Positions 24,659 to 34,414 of a DNA stretch of 35,102 bases are shown here, one piece after another. The notes beneath the pieces are model-generated. The model was given only the letters and a program-made list of their open reading frames with translations. It was not told the origin of the DNA and did not search any database. Both the position numbers and the translations under genes were made by a program. The stretch lies in assembly GCA_026400735.1 (NCBI GenBank), contig JAPLOL010000071.1:1-35102 (forward strand). Direction: 5' to 3'. The first letter of the stretch is position 1; every line of letters begins with the position of its first letter. The DNA comes from Alphaproteobacteria bacterium. Its GTDB lineage: Bacteria > Pseudomonadota > Alphaproteobacteria > Caulobacterales > Aquidulcibacteraceae.

Positions 24659-25281
24659 AGGCAAATATCGGCGATCACGCAGCGCGGGCATTCAGGCTTG
24701 CGCGCCAGGCACGTGTAGCGGCCGTGCAGGATCAGCCAGTGATGTGCGCCGTGGAGATATTTCTCCGGCGTGATGCGCATGAGTTGTTCTTCGACTTCAG
24801 CGGGATTTTTCCCATCAGCGAGCCCGGTGCGGTTGGCGACGCGAAAAACGTGGGTGTCGACCGCGATGGTGCCTTCACCGAAGATTTCCATCAGCACGAC
24901 GTTCGCAGTTTTGCGTCCGACGCCGGGGAGCGCTTCCAGCGCTTCGCGATCGTGCGGGACTTCGCCGTCGTGCTGGTCGATCAAAGCTTGTGAGAGCGCG
25001 ATGACGTTCTTGGCTTTGTTGCGCCAGAGGCCGATCGTCTTGATGTGATCGGCGACTTTCTCTTCGCCGAGCTTCAGCATTTTCTTCGGCGTATCGGCGA
25101 GCTGAAACAGCGCACCGGTGGCGCGGTTGACACCTTTGTCTGTGGCTTGGGCGGAAAGAACCACCGCGATGAGCAGTGTGTAGGGGCTCGTGTATTCCAG
25201 CTCCGTCTTCGGATCGGGCCGCACGTGGGCGAGGCGGGCGTAGAGTTCTTCCGCTTTGGCTTTGGTCAGGCGCTTGGCCAC
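24583..25281 (-). CDS. nth: Endonuclease III (Nth), base-excision DNA glycosylase
   Basis: Nth removes oxidised pyrimidines and cleaves the abasic site. The 232-residue protein has the helix-hairpin-helix motif ALPGVGRKTANVVLMEIFG with the catalytic Lys (preceding region VVLSAQATDKGVNRAT), IAVDTHVFRVANRTGL with the catalytic Asp, and the 4Fe-4S ligands CLARKPECPRCVIADIC (C-x6-C-x2-C-x5-C). A basic, Ser/Thr/Lys-rich tail ends the protein. It starts with GTG at 25281. The 3' end overlaps the ATP-grasp gene by 76 bp, and the start is divergent from the DUF2244 gene. Confidence 0.97.
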   Translation of the reverse strand: MAKRLTKAKAEELYARLAHVRPDPKTELEYTSPYTLLIAVVLSAQATDKGVNRATGALFQLADTPKKMLKLGEEKVADHIKTIGLWRNKAKNVIALSQALIDQHDGEVPHDREALEALPGVGRKTANVVLMEIFGEGTIAVDTHVFRVANRTGLADGKNPAEVEEQLMRITPEKYLHGAHHWLILHGRYTCLARKPECPRCVIADICLYAPKTRAIAPTKTSAPSGAKSKKR

Positions 25282-25328
25282 GTGTTGTCGTCCCTTGGCA
25301 GCCGAAGCGGCGGGCTTAAGCTTAGCGC

Positions 25329-25847
25329 ATGACGCCGCACTGGGAACGCTCGCCCGACGCGCCGGTTCTGGATGAGCCGCTTCTGATGGACGCTGTGCTG
25401 CGTCCGCATCGGAGCTTTAGTCTCAAAGCCTTCAAGCTGATGTTGCTCGCGGTTATCGCGGTGAACGTCGCGGTGGCGATTTTCTTTTGGATGCAGGGCG
25501 CGTTTCCTGTCGCTGGGTTTTTAGGGCTCGATGTGCTGGCCTTGTGGTTGGCGTTCCGGTGGAATTATCGCTCGGGGCAGGCGGCAGAGTGCGTGCGGAT
25601 CGCGCCGGGCGCGGTGCACGTGGCCGCCGTTGATAAGAACGGCACGGCGACGCATTGGGTGCTCAATCCGGTCTGGGCGCGGGTGATGCGCGATGGGCGC
25701 GGCGTGCTGATCCGGGAGCGCGAAGGGCAGATGCGGCTAGGCGCGTTTCTGTCGCCGAAGGAGTGCGATGGCTTTGCATCGGCGCTGAGCTTGGCGTTGA
25801 GCAAGGCGAAGCGCGGCTACAGCCCCAGCACGTCGCGCATCGAATAG
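25329..25847 (+). CDS. DUF2244 family membrane protein
   Basis: This 172-residue protein has the DUF2244 pattern: LRPHRSFSLKAFKLML near the N-terminus, two hydrophobic helices (LAVIAVNVAVAIFFWMQ and FPVAGFLGLDVLALWLAFRWNYR), and a cytosolic C-terminal domain (VRIAPGAVHVAAVDKNGT, LREREGQMRLGAFLSPKE-like RMGAFLS region). The function of the family is unknown; it is often found beside nth in alphaproteobacteria, as here. It is divergently transcribed from nth over 47 bp. The last 31 bp overlap the convergent dapB gene. Confidence 0.88.
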   Translation: MTPHWERSPDAPVLDEPLLMDAVLRPHRSFSLKAFKLMLLAVIAVNVAVAIFFWMQGAFPVAGFLGLDVLALWLAFRWNYRSGQAAECVRIAPGAVHVAAVDKNGTATHWVLNPVWARVMRDGRGVLIREREGQMRLGAFLSPKECDGFASALSLALSKAKRGYSPSTSRIE

Positions 25848-26623
25848 AGGCCGGGCGGTTTGCTTGCGACCCAGAGCGCAGCAGCTAGCGCTCCGTCGGC
25901 GAATACAGCGCGATCTGAGGCGTGATGCGAGAGCGTCACCGTTTCGCGCTCGGCGATGAAGCGGACGTCATGGTCGCCAACGATGCCGCCGCCGCGAATG
26001 GCGGAAAATCCGATGCCGCCCTCTTTGCGTGGACCGGTGATGCCGTCGTGTGGCTTGAGTCGGGCGTCGTTCAGTTTCACGTTGCGGCCGGCTGCAGCGG
26101 CTTCGCCGAGGAGGAGGGCTGTGCCTGAGGGTGCGTCGACCTTGCGCCGGTGATGCGCCTCAGTGATCTCAATGTCCCACTCGGGGCCGAGGCGTTGGGC
26201 GGCTTGTTCGACGAGCGCGGCGAGGAGATTGACGCCGAGGCTAAAATTGCCGGAGCGCACAATGGCGATGCGTTCGCCGTGTTCGGCGACTTGCGCTTCC
26301 TGAGCCTCGCTCAGCCCAGTCGTGCCGATAATGGCGGCCTTCACCGGCGTGCCGACGAGCGCATCGAGTGCATCGATGGTTGCAGCGGGTGCGGTGAAAT
26401 CGATCCAGACTTCCGCCTTGTCGGCGGCGAGGTTCGCGGTCTCGGATGTGTTCATCATCAAAGGCGCCATGCCGGCGAGGGCGCCCAGATCGATGCCGAG
26501 GAATTGGCCTTCGCTGTGCTCGGTGCCGCCGCAGACGTGAAAGCGCGGATCGTTCGATGCGGCGCGAACAAGCGCGCGGCCCATGCGGCCGCCAGCGCCA
26601 GCGATGGCAATGGAAAGCGTCAT
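25817..26623 (-). CDS. dapB: 4-hydroxy-tetrahydrodipicolinate reductase DapB
   Basis: DapB reduces 4-hydroxy-tetrahydrodipicolinate in the lysine and meso-diaminopimelate pathway. The 268-residue protein has the NAD(P)-binding motif IAIAGAGGRMGRALVRA, AAIIGTTGLSEAQ, SGNFSLGVNLLAALV, and the catalytic EITEAHHRRKVDAPSGTALLLGEAA with the active-site His and Lys. RGGGIVGDHDVRFIAERETVTLSHHASDR follows. dnaJ ends 37 bp upstream on the same strand. Confidence 0.97.
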   Translation of the reverse strand: MTLSIAIAGAGGRMGRALVRAASNDPRFHVCGGTEHSEGQFLGIDLGALAGMAPLMMNTSETANLAADKAEVWIDFTAPAATIDALDALVGTPVKAAIIGTTGLSEAQEAQVAEHGERIAIVRSGNFSLGVNLLAALVEQAAQRLGPEWDIEITEAHHRRKVDAPSGTALLLGEAAAAGRNVKLNDARLKPHDGITGPRKEGGIGFSAIRGGGIVGDHDVRFIAERETVTLSHHASDRAVFADGALAAALWVASKPPGLYSMRDVLGL

Positions 26624-26660
26624 GCGGGTGTTGTGAGCCGCACCGTTAGCGCTGGCAAGC

Positions 26661-27827
26661 TTAGCGCGTCGGCGGTTCGCTGTTGGTGTCGAAGAAGCTC
26701 TTTACGTTGTCGAAGAAGCCCTGGGTTTGCGTGTGGCATTCTTCGCCGCAATCCTTAGAGAATTCTTCGAGCAGCTTCTTTTGCTTCGCGGTGAGGTTCA
26801 CCGGCGTTTCGACCAAAAGCTCAACGTGCAGGTCGCCGCGATCCTTGCCGCGCAGGTGCGTCATGCCTTTGCCTTTGACGCGGAAGCGGCGGCCGGTCTG
26901 TGCGCCGGCCGGGATCGTGATCTTGGCGCGTTCGCCGTCGATGGTTGGAATTTCCATCTCGCCGCCTAGCGCGGCTTTCACCATTGGCGCAGGCGCGCGG
27001 CAGTAGAGATCCGGCCCTTCGCGTTCGAAGAGCGCATGCGGTTTCACGGAGAGAAAGAGATAAAGATCGCCAGGCGGGCCACCGCGCGCGCCGGCATCGC
27101 CTTCGCCGGAGAGACGGATACGCGTGCCATCTTCAACGCCAGCGGGGATTTTCACAGAGAGCGTGCGCTCTTTTTGAACTTGTCCGCGACCGCCGCAGGA
27201 GCGGCACGGCGTTTTGATCGATTGACCGCGGCCATGGCATGCAGGGCAGGTGCGCACCATGCGGAACATGCCTTGCTGCGTGCGCACTTGGCCGGCGCCT
27301 TGGCACATCGTGCATGTGTCGAGTGGCGCGTTGCCTTCCGAGCCTGAGCCTTTGCACGGCTCACACGCTTGCGCGCGCGGAACAACGATTTCGCGTTCGT
27401 TGCCGCGGAAGGCTTGTTCGAGTGTGATCTCGACGTCGTAGCGAAGATCCGCGCCTCGGCCGGGACCGTTGCGCGGTCCGCCTCTGCCGCCGCCGCGCGC
27501 GAACATGTCCTCAAAGCCGCCGCCGAAGATCTCGTTGAACAGATCTGAGAAGTCGGCCGCGCCAGCGCCGTGGAAGCCGCCGGCGCCTGGGCCTCCGCCT
27601 TGGAAGGCGGCTTTGCCGTAGCGATCGTAGGCTGCGCGCTTTTCCGGATCGGAGAGCACGGCATAGGCTTCGCCGAGTTCTTTGAACTTTTCCTCGGAGA
27701 CTTTGCAGCCCGGGTTTTGATCCGGGTGCAGCTTCATCGCGAGCTTGCGAAAAGCAGACTTGATCGTCGCCGCATCGGCATCGCGGGCCACGCCAAGGGT
27801 CTCGTAATAATCGCGGTCAGCACTCAT
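26661..27827 (-). CDS. dnaJ: Chaperone DnaJ
   Basis: DnaJ is the J-domain co-chaperone that stimulates DnaK ATPase. The 388-residue protein has the J domain with HPD (KLHPDQNPG, about residues 33-41), a Gly/Phe-rich linker (GGGPGAGGFHGAGAADF), and the zinc-binding domain with four CxxCxGxG repeats (CEPCKGSG, CTMCQGAG, CPACHGRG, CRSCGGRG). The C-terminal substrate-binding domain follows. It lies 112 bp downstream of dnaK with a terminator-like hairpin in between. The ATG has no strong Shine-Dalgarno. Confidence 0.97.
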   Translation of the reverse strand: MSADRDYYETLGVARDADAATIKSAFRKLAMKLHPDQNPGCKVSEEKFKELGEAYAVLSDPEKRAAYDRYGKAAFQGGGPGAGGFHGAGAADFSDLFNEIFGGGFEDMFARGGGRGGPRNGPGRGADLRYDVEITLEQAFRGNEREIVVPRAQACEPCKGSGSEGNAPLDTCTMCQGAGQVRTQQGMFRMVRTCPACHGRGQSIKTPCRSCGGRGQVQKERTLSVKIPAGVEDGTRIRLSGEGDAGARGGPPGDLYLFLSVKPHALFEREGPDLYCRAPAPMVKAALGGEMEIPTIDGERAKITIPAGAQTGRRFRVKGKGMTHLRGKDRGDLHVELLVETPVNLTAKQKKLLEEFSKDCGEECHTQTQGFFDNVKSFFDTNSEPPTR

Positions 27828-27842
27828 CGTGTGACCCAGATG

Positions 27843-27879
27843 AGAAAGAGGCGGCCCCCTCGCAAGGAGGGGAGCCGCC
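27843..27879 (-). terminator. Hairpin/attenuator between dnaK and dnaJ
   Basis: The arms GGCGGCCCCCTC (27850-27861) and GAGGGGAGCCGCC (27867-27879, with one bulged A) form a 12-bp stem around a 5-base loop. On the minus strand it is followed by TCTTTCTC, giving a leaky terminator appearance. It would lower dnaJ expression relative to dnaK or stabilise the dnaK mRNA. Confidence 0.7.
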
Positions 27880-27939
27880 CGATTTCAGTTTGAGAGAAGC
27901 GCTGCCGCATAAGGGCCAACCTCGAAGTCGTGTTGAGAC

Positions 27940-29853
<1,914 letters not shown>

Positions 29854-30144
29854 TGCTTAGTCCTCGTTCCTTTCTCAGCGGCGCGGTTTCGTTCTTAGGG
29901 ACCCATGTGCTGGCGTCCGCGAAGCGCGCGTCCTGTTCCTTCAAACAAGCGGTTAAACGACCTGGTGCTGTATCCCAACTCCGAGCCGCATTCGTTCCGG
30001 GTTCATGTGGTGTATCACCCGGAAGGTGCAAGCCTTTCTGGCGACCTATCCGCATTCGTCGCATGGGAATAGTGGAGGCCTGTTCCGCGATGGCGCATGG
30101 CCCGGAACAAAAAAGAAACCGAACACCTACATAGGCGCTTGGAG

Positions 30145-30810
30145 ATGACCCGTCCCGCCTCAGACCTTGATGGCTTCCGGCTTTGGCCGGGCCTTCTGGA
30201 TCGCGCCGCCCAAGAGGCGCTGCGCGACGAGGTGTTCACGCGCATGCGGGAAGGGCCGTTCTATATCCCGCGCATGCCGAAGTCAGGCGCGCCCATGAGC
30301 GTGCGGATGACGAACTTCGGTCCGCTCGGTTGGGTGACCGACAAGGAGCAGGGGTATCGCTATCAGGCGACGCATCCTGAGACCGGCCGGCCATGGGCGG
30401 CGATGCCGCCGAAGGTGCTTGAGCTTTGGAGCGAGCTCAGCGGTTACGATGCCCCGCCTGAAGCGTGTCTGGTGAATTTGTACGAGAGCGATGCACGCAT
30501 GGGGTTGCACGTCGATAGCGACGAGGATGCGTGGGATGCGCCGGTGCTGTCGATCTCGCTTGGCGACACGGCGCTGTTTCGCATTGGCGGCAGCTTGCGC
30601 TCTGACGCGACACGCAGCGTGCGCTTGGCGTCAGGCGATGTGTGCATGCTCGGCGGCGCTGCGCGACGTGCGTATCATGGCGTTGATCGCATCATGAACG
30701 GCACGTCGCGCTTATTGCCGAAAGGCGGCCGGATTAATTTGACGGTGCGGCGGGTGACGGTGCCGCAGTCGTCGCCGGCGCCTCCGCTGCCGGAGCAGCC
30801 GTCGTCGTAG
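30145..30810 (+). CDS. AlkB-like Fe(II)/2-oxoglutarate dioxygenase
   Basis: AlkB proteins repair N-alkylated bases in DNA and RNA by oxidative dealkylation. The 221-residue protein has the AlkB core: GFRLWPGLLDRAAQEALRDEVF, SVRMTNFGPLGWVTDKEQGYRYQATHPETGRPWAAMP, the Fe ligands H and D in LHVDSDED and the distal His in AYHGVDRIM, and the 2-oxoglutarate-binding Arg region RINLTVRRV. The start is chosen at the ATG at 30145, which begins the conserved region; the in-frame upstream ATG at 30097 is a possible alternative and would add a short basic extension. The last 77 bp overlap the convergent M48 gene. Confidence 0.9.
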   Translation: MTRPASDLDGFRLWPGLLDRAAQEALRDEVFTRMREGPFYIPRMPKSGAPMSVRMTNFGPLGWVTDKEQGYRYQATHPETGRPWAAMPPKVLELWSELSGYDAPPEACLVNLYESDARMGLHVDSDEDAWDAPVLSISLGDTALFRIGGSLRSDATRSVRLASGDVCMLGGAARRAYHGVDRIMNGTSRLLPKGGRINLTVRRVTVPQSSPAPPLPEQPSS

Positions 30811-32182
30811 CGGGCGCCGCTGGTGCGGTTGCGCCTTCACCACCAGGTGCGGTGTAGCCAACCGCACGCGGATCGGGATGACCGGTTACGAAGTCAGGCG
30901 CCCAGCCAGGAGGCGGACCGCCCGGGCCCATCGGAATGTCGCCGAGCGCCATGTGATGGGCCTTCCAGACCATCGCCATGTGGATGCGCGCGTAGCCTGA
31001 AGGGTGATCGTAGAAGAACCATTCCTCCAACGCTGTCGGCTCCATCTTGCGATATTCCGAGAGCAGGAGCGCGGATTCCGCAAAGCCATCAGGCTCTCGC
31101 GCAGCGTTGAGGCCGAACATGTCCGCCTGGTTCTCGTGAAAGCGCGTGATGTTGTTGCTGATCGGTGTCGCCAGCAAAAAGAGGAAACCGATCACCGAGA
31201 AAAGAAGCGGCATGCCGGCAGGATCGGCGATGCTGCGTATGCCCCACTTTTCTCCCTTAGCGATGGCGAGGAATCCGAAGTGAGCCAACGCAAACGCGAT
31301 GGCAATCATCATCGCATTCATCACAAGAAGCGAAACTGTGTGCTGCAACACGTAGTGGCCGATCTCGTGGCCAAGGACGGCGCGCACGCCGCCGGGTGAC
31401 TCGCGCTGAAGCAGCGTGTCGGCAAGCGAGATGCGGGTGGTTTCACCGAAGCCCGAGACGTTGGCGCTGACGCTGTTGGTTTGCTGCGAGCGATCGTAGA
31501 CGAGCACATCGTTGGTGGGCACGCCGTTAGCTTGCGCGATTTGCAATACGCTGTCCCGCAGCGCACTTTCCGGCATCGGGTTGTAGTGGTTGAATATCGG
31601 CGAAATGTAGACTGGCGCCAGCATGCCAATGACCGCGGCGAACGCGATCGAAGCGAACGTGCACCAGATCCACCAGGTGTTTTTGGCGACTGCGATGATC
31701 AGGTAGAACATACCGATGGCGAACGAGCCGATCAGCAGGCTGAGGCCAAAACCTTGCAGATACTGCACGAACCACTGGCTAAAGTTCTGCGTCGACAGAT
31801 TGTAATCGTGCTCTCGAACGAAGCCGACCCAATAGTCCCATCCGAAGCTCAGCACCGCGCCAATGAGCGTGTAAACCAGAGCGAAAAGAACGACGACGAA
31901 GAAGTAGACCTTCACGTTCTTCTCAAGCCAGGCTCGAATGTTCTTGGCGAAGCCAAGCTGCAAGAACGCGAAGGCGAAGATAAAGCCGATCAGTGGGCCG
32001 ACGAACTGAATCCAGTAGCCGCCTTCAAAGTAGGAATCTGAGCGCGCCACGGCGGCTTGATCCATCGTCGCGAGCCATTCGCGCGTCGCCACATCGGGAT
32101 CGAAGGGAAGGGCGGCGGCCATGGCCGGTCCCGCTAGTGCGAACGCTGCCGCGAACGCGGCCAAACCCAAATACCCACGCAT
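30734..32182 (-). CDS. M48 family metalloprotease, Ste24/CAAX-protease type
   Basis: The 482-residue protein has a signal-like N-terminus (MRGYLGLAAFAAAFALAGPAMAAALPF), at least four further membrane helices, and the zinc motif VLGHEIGHYVLQHT (HExxH) with the third ligand in TRFHENQADMFG. These are hallmarks of membrane-embedded Ste24-type peptidases. FNHYNPMPES-like and NSVSANVSGFGETTRISLADTLL are also family blocks. The bacterial role is unproven; related enzymes act in membrane protein quality control. The ATG at 32182 has GGGGA 8 nt upstream; a longer reading is less likely. The C-terminal tail is Ala/Pro/Thr-rich and antisense to the alkB 3' end. Confidence 0.92.
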   Translation of the reverse strand: MRGYLGLAAFAAAFALAGPAMAAALPFDPDVATREWLATMDQAAVARSDSYFEGGYWIQFVGPLIGFIFAFAFLQLGFAKNIRAWLEKNVKVYFFVVVLFALVYTLIGAVLSFGWDYWVGFVREHDYNLSTQNFSQWFVQYLQGFGLSLLIGSFAIGMFYLIIAVAKNTWWIWCTFASIAFAAVIGMLAPVYISPIFNHYNPMPESALRDSVLQIAQANGVPTNDVLVYDRSQQTNSVSANVSGFGETTRISLADTLLQRESPGGVRAVLGHEIGHYVLQHTVSLLVMNAMMIAIAFALAHFGFLAIAKGEKWGIRSIADPAGMPLLFSVIGFLFLLATPISNNITRFHENQADMFGLNAAREPDGFAESALLLSEYRKMEPTALEEWFFYDHPSGYARIHMAMVWKAHHMALGDIPMGPGGPPPGWAPDFVTGHPDPRAVGYTAPGGEGATAPAAPATTTAAPAAEAPATTAAPSPAAPSN

Positions 32183-32284
32183 AGAGACGTCCCCGCTCAA
32201 TTTGCTCTGGCCGAAAGCCTGCGCCCGCTCCACATCACGCGCAAGAGGACGCGCGTCGGGCGCGTGTCTGGAGGAGACGAAGCG

Positions 32285-33160
32285 ATGAGACTCGACACAC
32301 CCGAAGGCAATTTCCCGCCCACGCGCCGCACCATGGCGGCCTCGCTTTTCTTTGCGGGCTACGCAACGGCAGCCCTCTCGTCATGCGCGAGCCCTGTGAC
32401 CACACCGAGCGATGAGCTCATTACGGAAGACGTGCACCTCACTGGCGCTGGTGGATATGCGCTCCCGGCTTATGTGGCGCGGCCTGCTGGGCGTGGTCGC
32501 CATTCGTGCGTGATCGTCGTGAATGAGATCTTTGGTATCCACGATTACATCAAAGATGTCTGCCGCCGCTTTGCGCGTGAAGGCTATGTCGCGATTGCGC
32601 CTGACTATTTTGATCGCGCGGGCGATCCCGCGCCGATGACCGACATGACCGCGATCCGCGATATCGTCGCCACTGCCAACAATGAGCAGGTAATGGGCGA
32701 TACGCACGGCGCGATCGAATGGCTGAAGGCGCAGTCGTTCTCCAATGACCATATCGGCATCACCGGCTTTTGCTGGGGCGGCACAGTTGTTTGGATGGCG
32801 GCAGCGCGTTTTCCGGACGTGAAGGCTGGTGTCGCTTGGTACGGCCGGCTTGTGCATCCGGCGGCCGGAAGCTGGGGCGCCGATGAAGATCGCCAATGGC
32901 CTTACGACATTGGCGGCACGCTGCACACGCCAGTGCTTGGTCTTTACGCCGAAAATGATCGCGGCATTCCACTTGAAAGCGTTGAGCAGATGCGCGCCTC
33001 ACTGAACGCAGCGGACAATCCTTCGCACTCGGAGATCATCGTTTATCCGGGCGTCGGTCATGGCTTCCATGCCGACTACCGCGAGAGCTACAATGCCGAA
33101 GCCGCCGCTGACGGCTGGGCGCGCTGTCTCGCCTGGTTCCGCGCCAACGGCGTCGCCTAA
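32285..33160 (+). CDS. Dienelactone hydrolase family protein, probable Tat-exported lipoprotein
   Basis: This 291-residue protein carries an N-terminal RR motif (PPTRRTMAASLFFAGYATAALSSCAS) with a lipobox LSSC at C34, suggesting Tat export and lipid anchoring (prediction). The DLH core has VNEIFGIHDYIK (E81), GFCWGG with nucleophile C163, the acid D225 (YAENDRGIP) and GVGHGFHADYRESY with H259. It is a paralogue family of the cytoplasmic protein at 4933-5622. The start at 32285 has GGAGGAG 7-9 nt upstream. It is 11 bp upstream of the aldo/keto reductase gene. Confidence 0.92.
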   Translation: MRLDTPEGNFPPTRRTMAASLFFAGYATAALSSCASPVTTPSDELITEDVHLTGAGGYALPAYVARPAGRGRHSCVIVVNEIFGIHDYIKDVCRRFAREGYVAIAPDYFDRAGDPAPMTDMTAIRDIVATANNEQVMGDTHGAIEWLKAQSFSNDHIGITGFCWGGTVVWMAAARFPDVKAGVAWYGRLVHPAAGSWGADEDRQWPYDIGGTLHTPVLGLYAENDRGIPLESVEQMRASLNAADNPSHSEIIVYPGVGHGFHADYRESYNAEAAADGWARCLAWFRANGVA

Positions 33161-33171
33161 AGGATCCTCCC

Positions 33172-34223
33172 ATGCGCTATCGCAAACTCGGCCGTACCGG
33201 CCTTGCTGTTTCTGAAATCTGCCTTGGCACCATGACGTTCGGCGGCGACGGCTTCTGGAAAGTCGTCGGAGCGCTCGAACAAGAGACAGTGACGAAATTG
33301 GTGCACGGCGCTTTCGATAAGGGTGTCACGTTCCTGGACTCCGCCGATGTTTACTCGAACGGCTTGTCGGAACAGGTGACGGGGCAGGCGATCAAGGATT
33401 TGCCGCGCGACGAACTCGTCATTGCAACCAAAGTGTTTGGCCGCATGGGCGCTTATGGCAGCGCGCAGACGCCGGAAGCGCAGCGCCGCTACGCCAATTC
33501 CAACCTTTGGGGCCTTTCACGCAAACACGTGTTCGACGCGATCGACGCGAGCTTGAAGCGGCTCGATCTCGATTACGTCGATCTCTATCAGGTGCATTCG
33601 TTCGATCCGGCTGTGCCGCTTGAAGAGACGCTGGAAGCGCTCGACGAAGTCGTGAAGTCGGGCAGGGCGCGTTATATCGGTCTCTGCAACCACGCAGCTT
33701 GGCAGATCATGAAGGCGGTCGGCATCTCTGAGCGCAATGGCCTCGCGCGCTACGAGTCACTGCAAATGTACTACACGATCGCCGGGCGTGATCTTGAGCG
33801 CGAAGTCGTGCCGCTTGCGAAGGATCAGCAGCTCGCGATCCTGCCTTGGAGTCCGCTTGCAGGTGGCTTCCTCTCCGGCAAATACACGCGGGCAGGGGCG
33901 CCGACTGACGGTTCGCGCCGTCTCGCGTTCGACTTCCCGCCGGTCGACAAAGAGAAAGCCTACGACATTATCGATGTGATGAAAGAGATTGGCGATGCGC
34001 GCGGCGTTTCGCGCTCTCGTGGCTCTTGCACCAAAAGCACGTCACCAGCGTGATCATTGGTGCGAAGTCAGAAGCGCAACTCAACGACAATCTCGCAGCA
34101 ACGAGCGTTGAGCTTTCGAGTGATGATCTGAAGAAGCTCGACGATGTGTCGAAGCTGCGGCCGGAATACCCGGGCTGGATGCTCGAGCGCCAAGGCGGCG
34201 AGCGTACGACGGGATTAAGCTAA
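33172..34223 (+). pseudogene. Aldo/keto reductase, frameshifted near residue 280
   Basis: The frame starting at 33172 gives a typical reductase up to about 34008: MRYRKLGRTGLAVSEICLGTMTFGG, the tetrad D56, Y61, K87 and H142 (FLDSADVYSNG, IATKVFG, QVHSFDP). It then runs into a premature stop at 34053 (293 residues). The continuation is in another frame, where ALSWLLHQKHVTSVIIGAKSEAQLNDNL resumes from about 34011 and stops at 34223. Between GVS and ALSWLL the usual four residues (about VARV/VAQV) are missing, so about 13 bases appear deleted. It is therefore probably a broken gene; a sequencing error or a recoding event cannot be excluded. A Shine-Dalgarno GGATCC-like AGGAT precedes the ATG. 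Confidence 0.85.
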
Positions 34224-34248
34224 GTCTCTCAACAACGGCGCGTGGCAT

Positions 34249-34333
34249 GTCGCCTTCGACAGGCTCAGGCTGACGCTTGTTGGCAGGCGACGCTCTTAGA
34301 ATGGCGTCACCCTGAGCTTGTCGAAGGACGACG
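34249..34333. repeat. Dispersed inverted-repeat element, copy 2
   Basis: The left arm (34249-34275, CTTCGACAGGCTCAGGCTGA) and the right arm (34305-34333, CCTGAGCTTGTCGAAGGACG) are near reverse complements. The arms resemble those of the element at 7558-7641, but the spacers differ. This copy also lies between convergent genes. Confidence 0.8.
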
Positions 34334-34345
34334 TCTCAACCAGAG

Positions 34346-34384
34346 CAAAAGAAAAGCGGCGGCGCTCTTGTCCAGCGCCGCCGC
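34346..34384 (-). terminator. Intrinsic terminator for the PPC-domain gene
   Basis: An 11-bp perfect stem (GCGGCGGCGCT 34356-34366 / AGCGCCGCCGC 34374-34384) with a 7-base loop is followed on the minus strand by TTTTCTTTTG. It is 31 bp after the PPC gene stop. Confidence 0.9.
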
Positions 34385-34414
34385 CCATACGTGCGTCCCC
34401 TTAAGCGTTGCCGC

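Noticed and set aside
23795..24691. Long minus-strand open frame (298 codons) covering the ATP-grasp gene
   Set aside because: Arg-rich, no family motifs, and exactly antisense to a well-supported gene. High GC content produces such shadow frames. A second minus frame in the same place (23871-24635) is equally motif-free.
30081..30109. Inverted repeat TGTTCCG/CGGAACA before alkB followed by an A-run on the plus strand
   Set aside because: The A-run is on the wrong side for a terminator of dnaK or an upstream gene, and the 15-base spacer makes a weak hairpin; no function can be supported.
29854..30144. Heat-shock (sigma-32) promoter upstream of dnaK
   Set aside because: Only a CTTGCA element with a poor partner was found; not enough to annotate.
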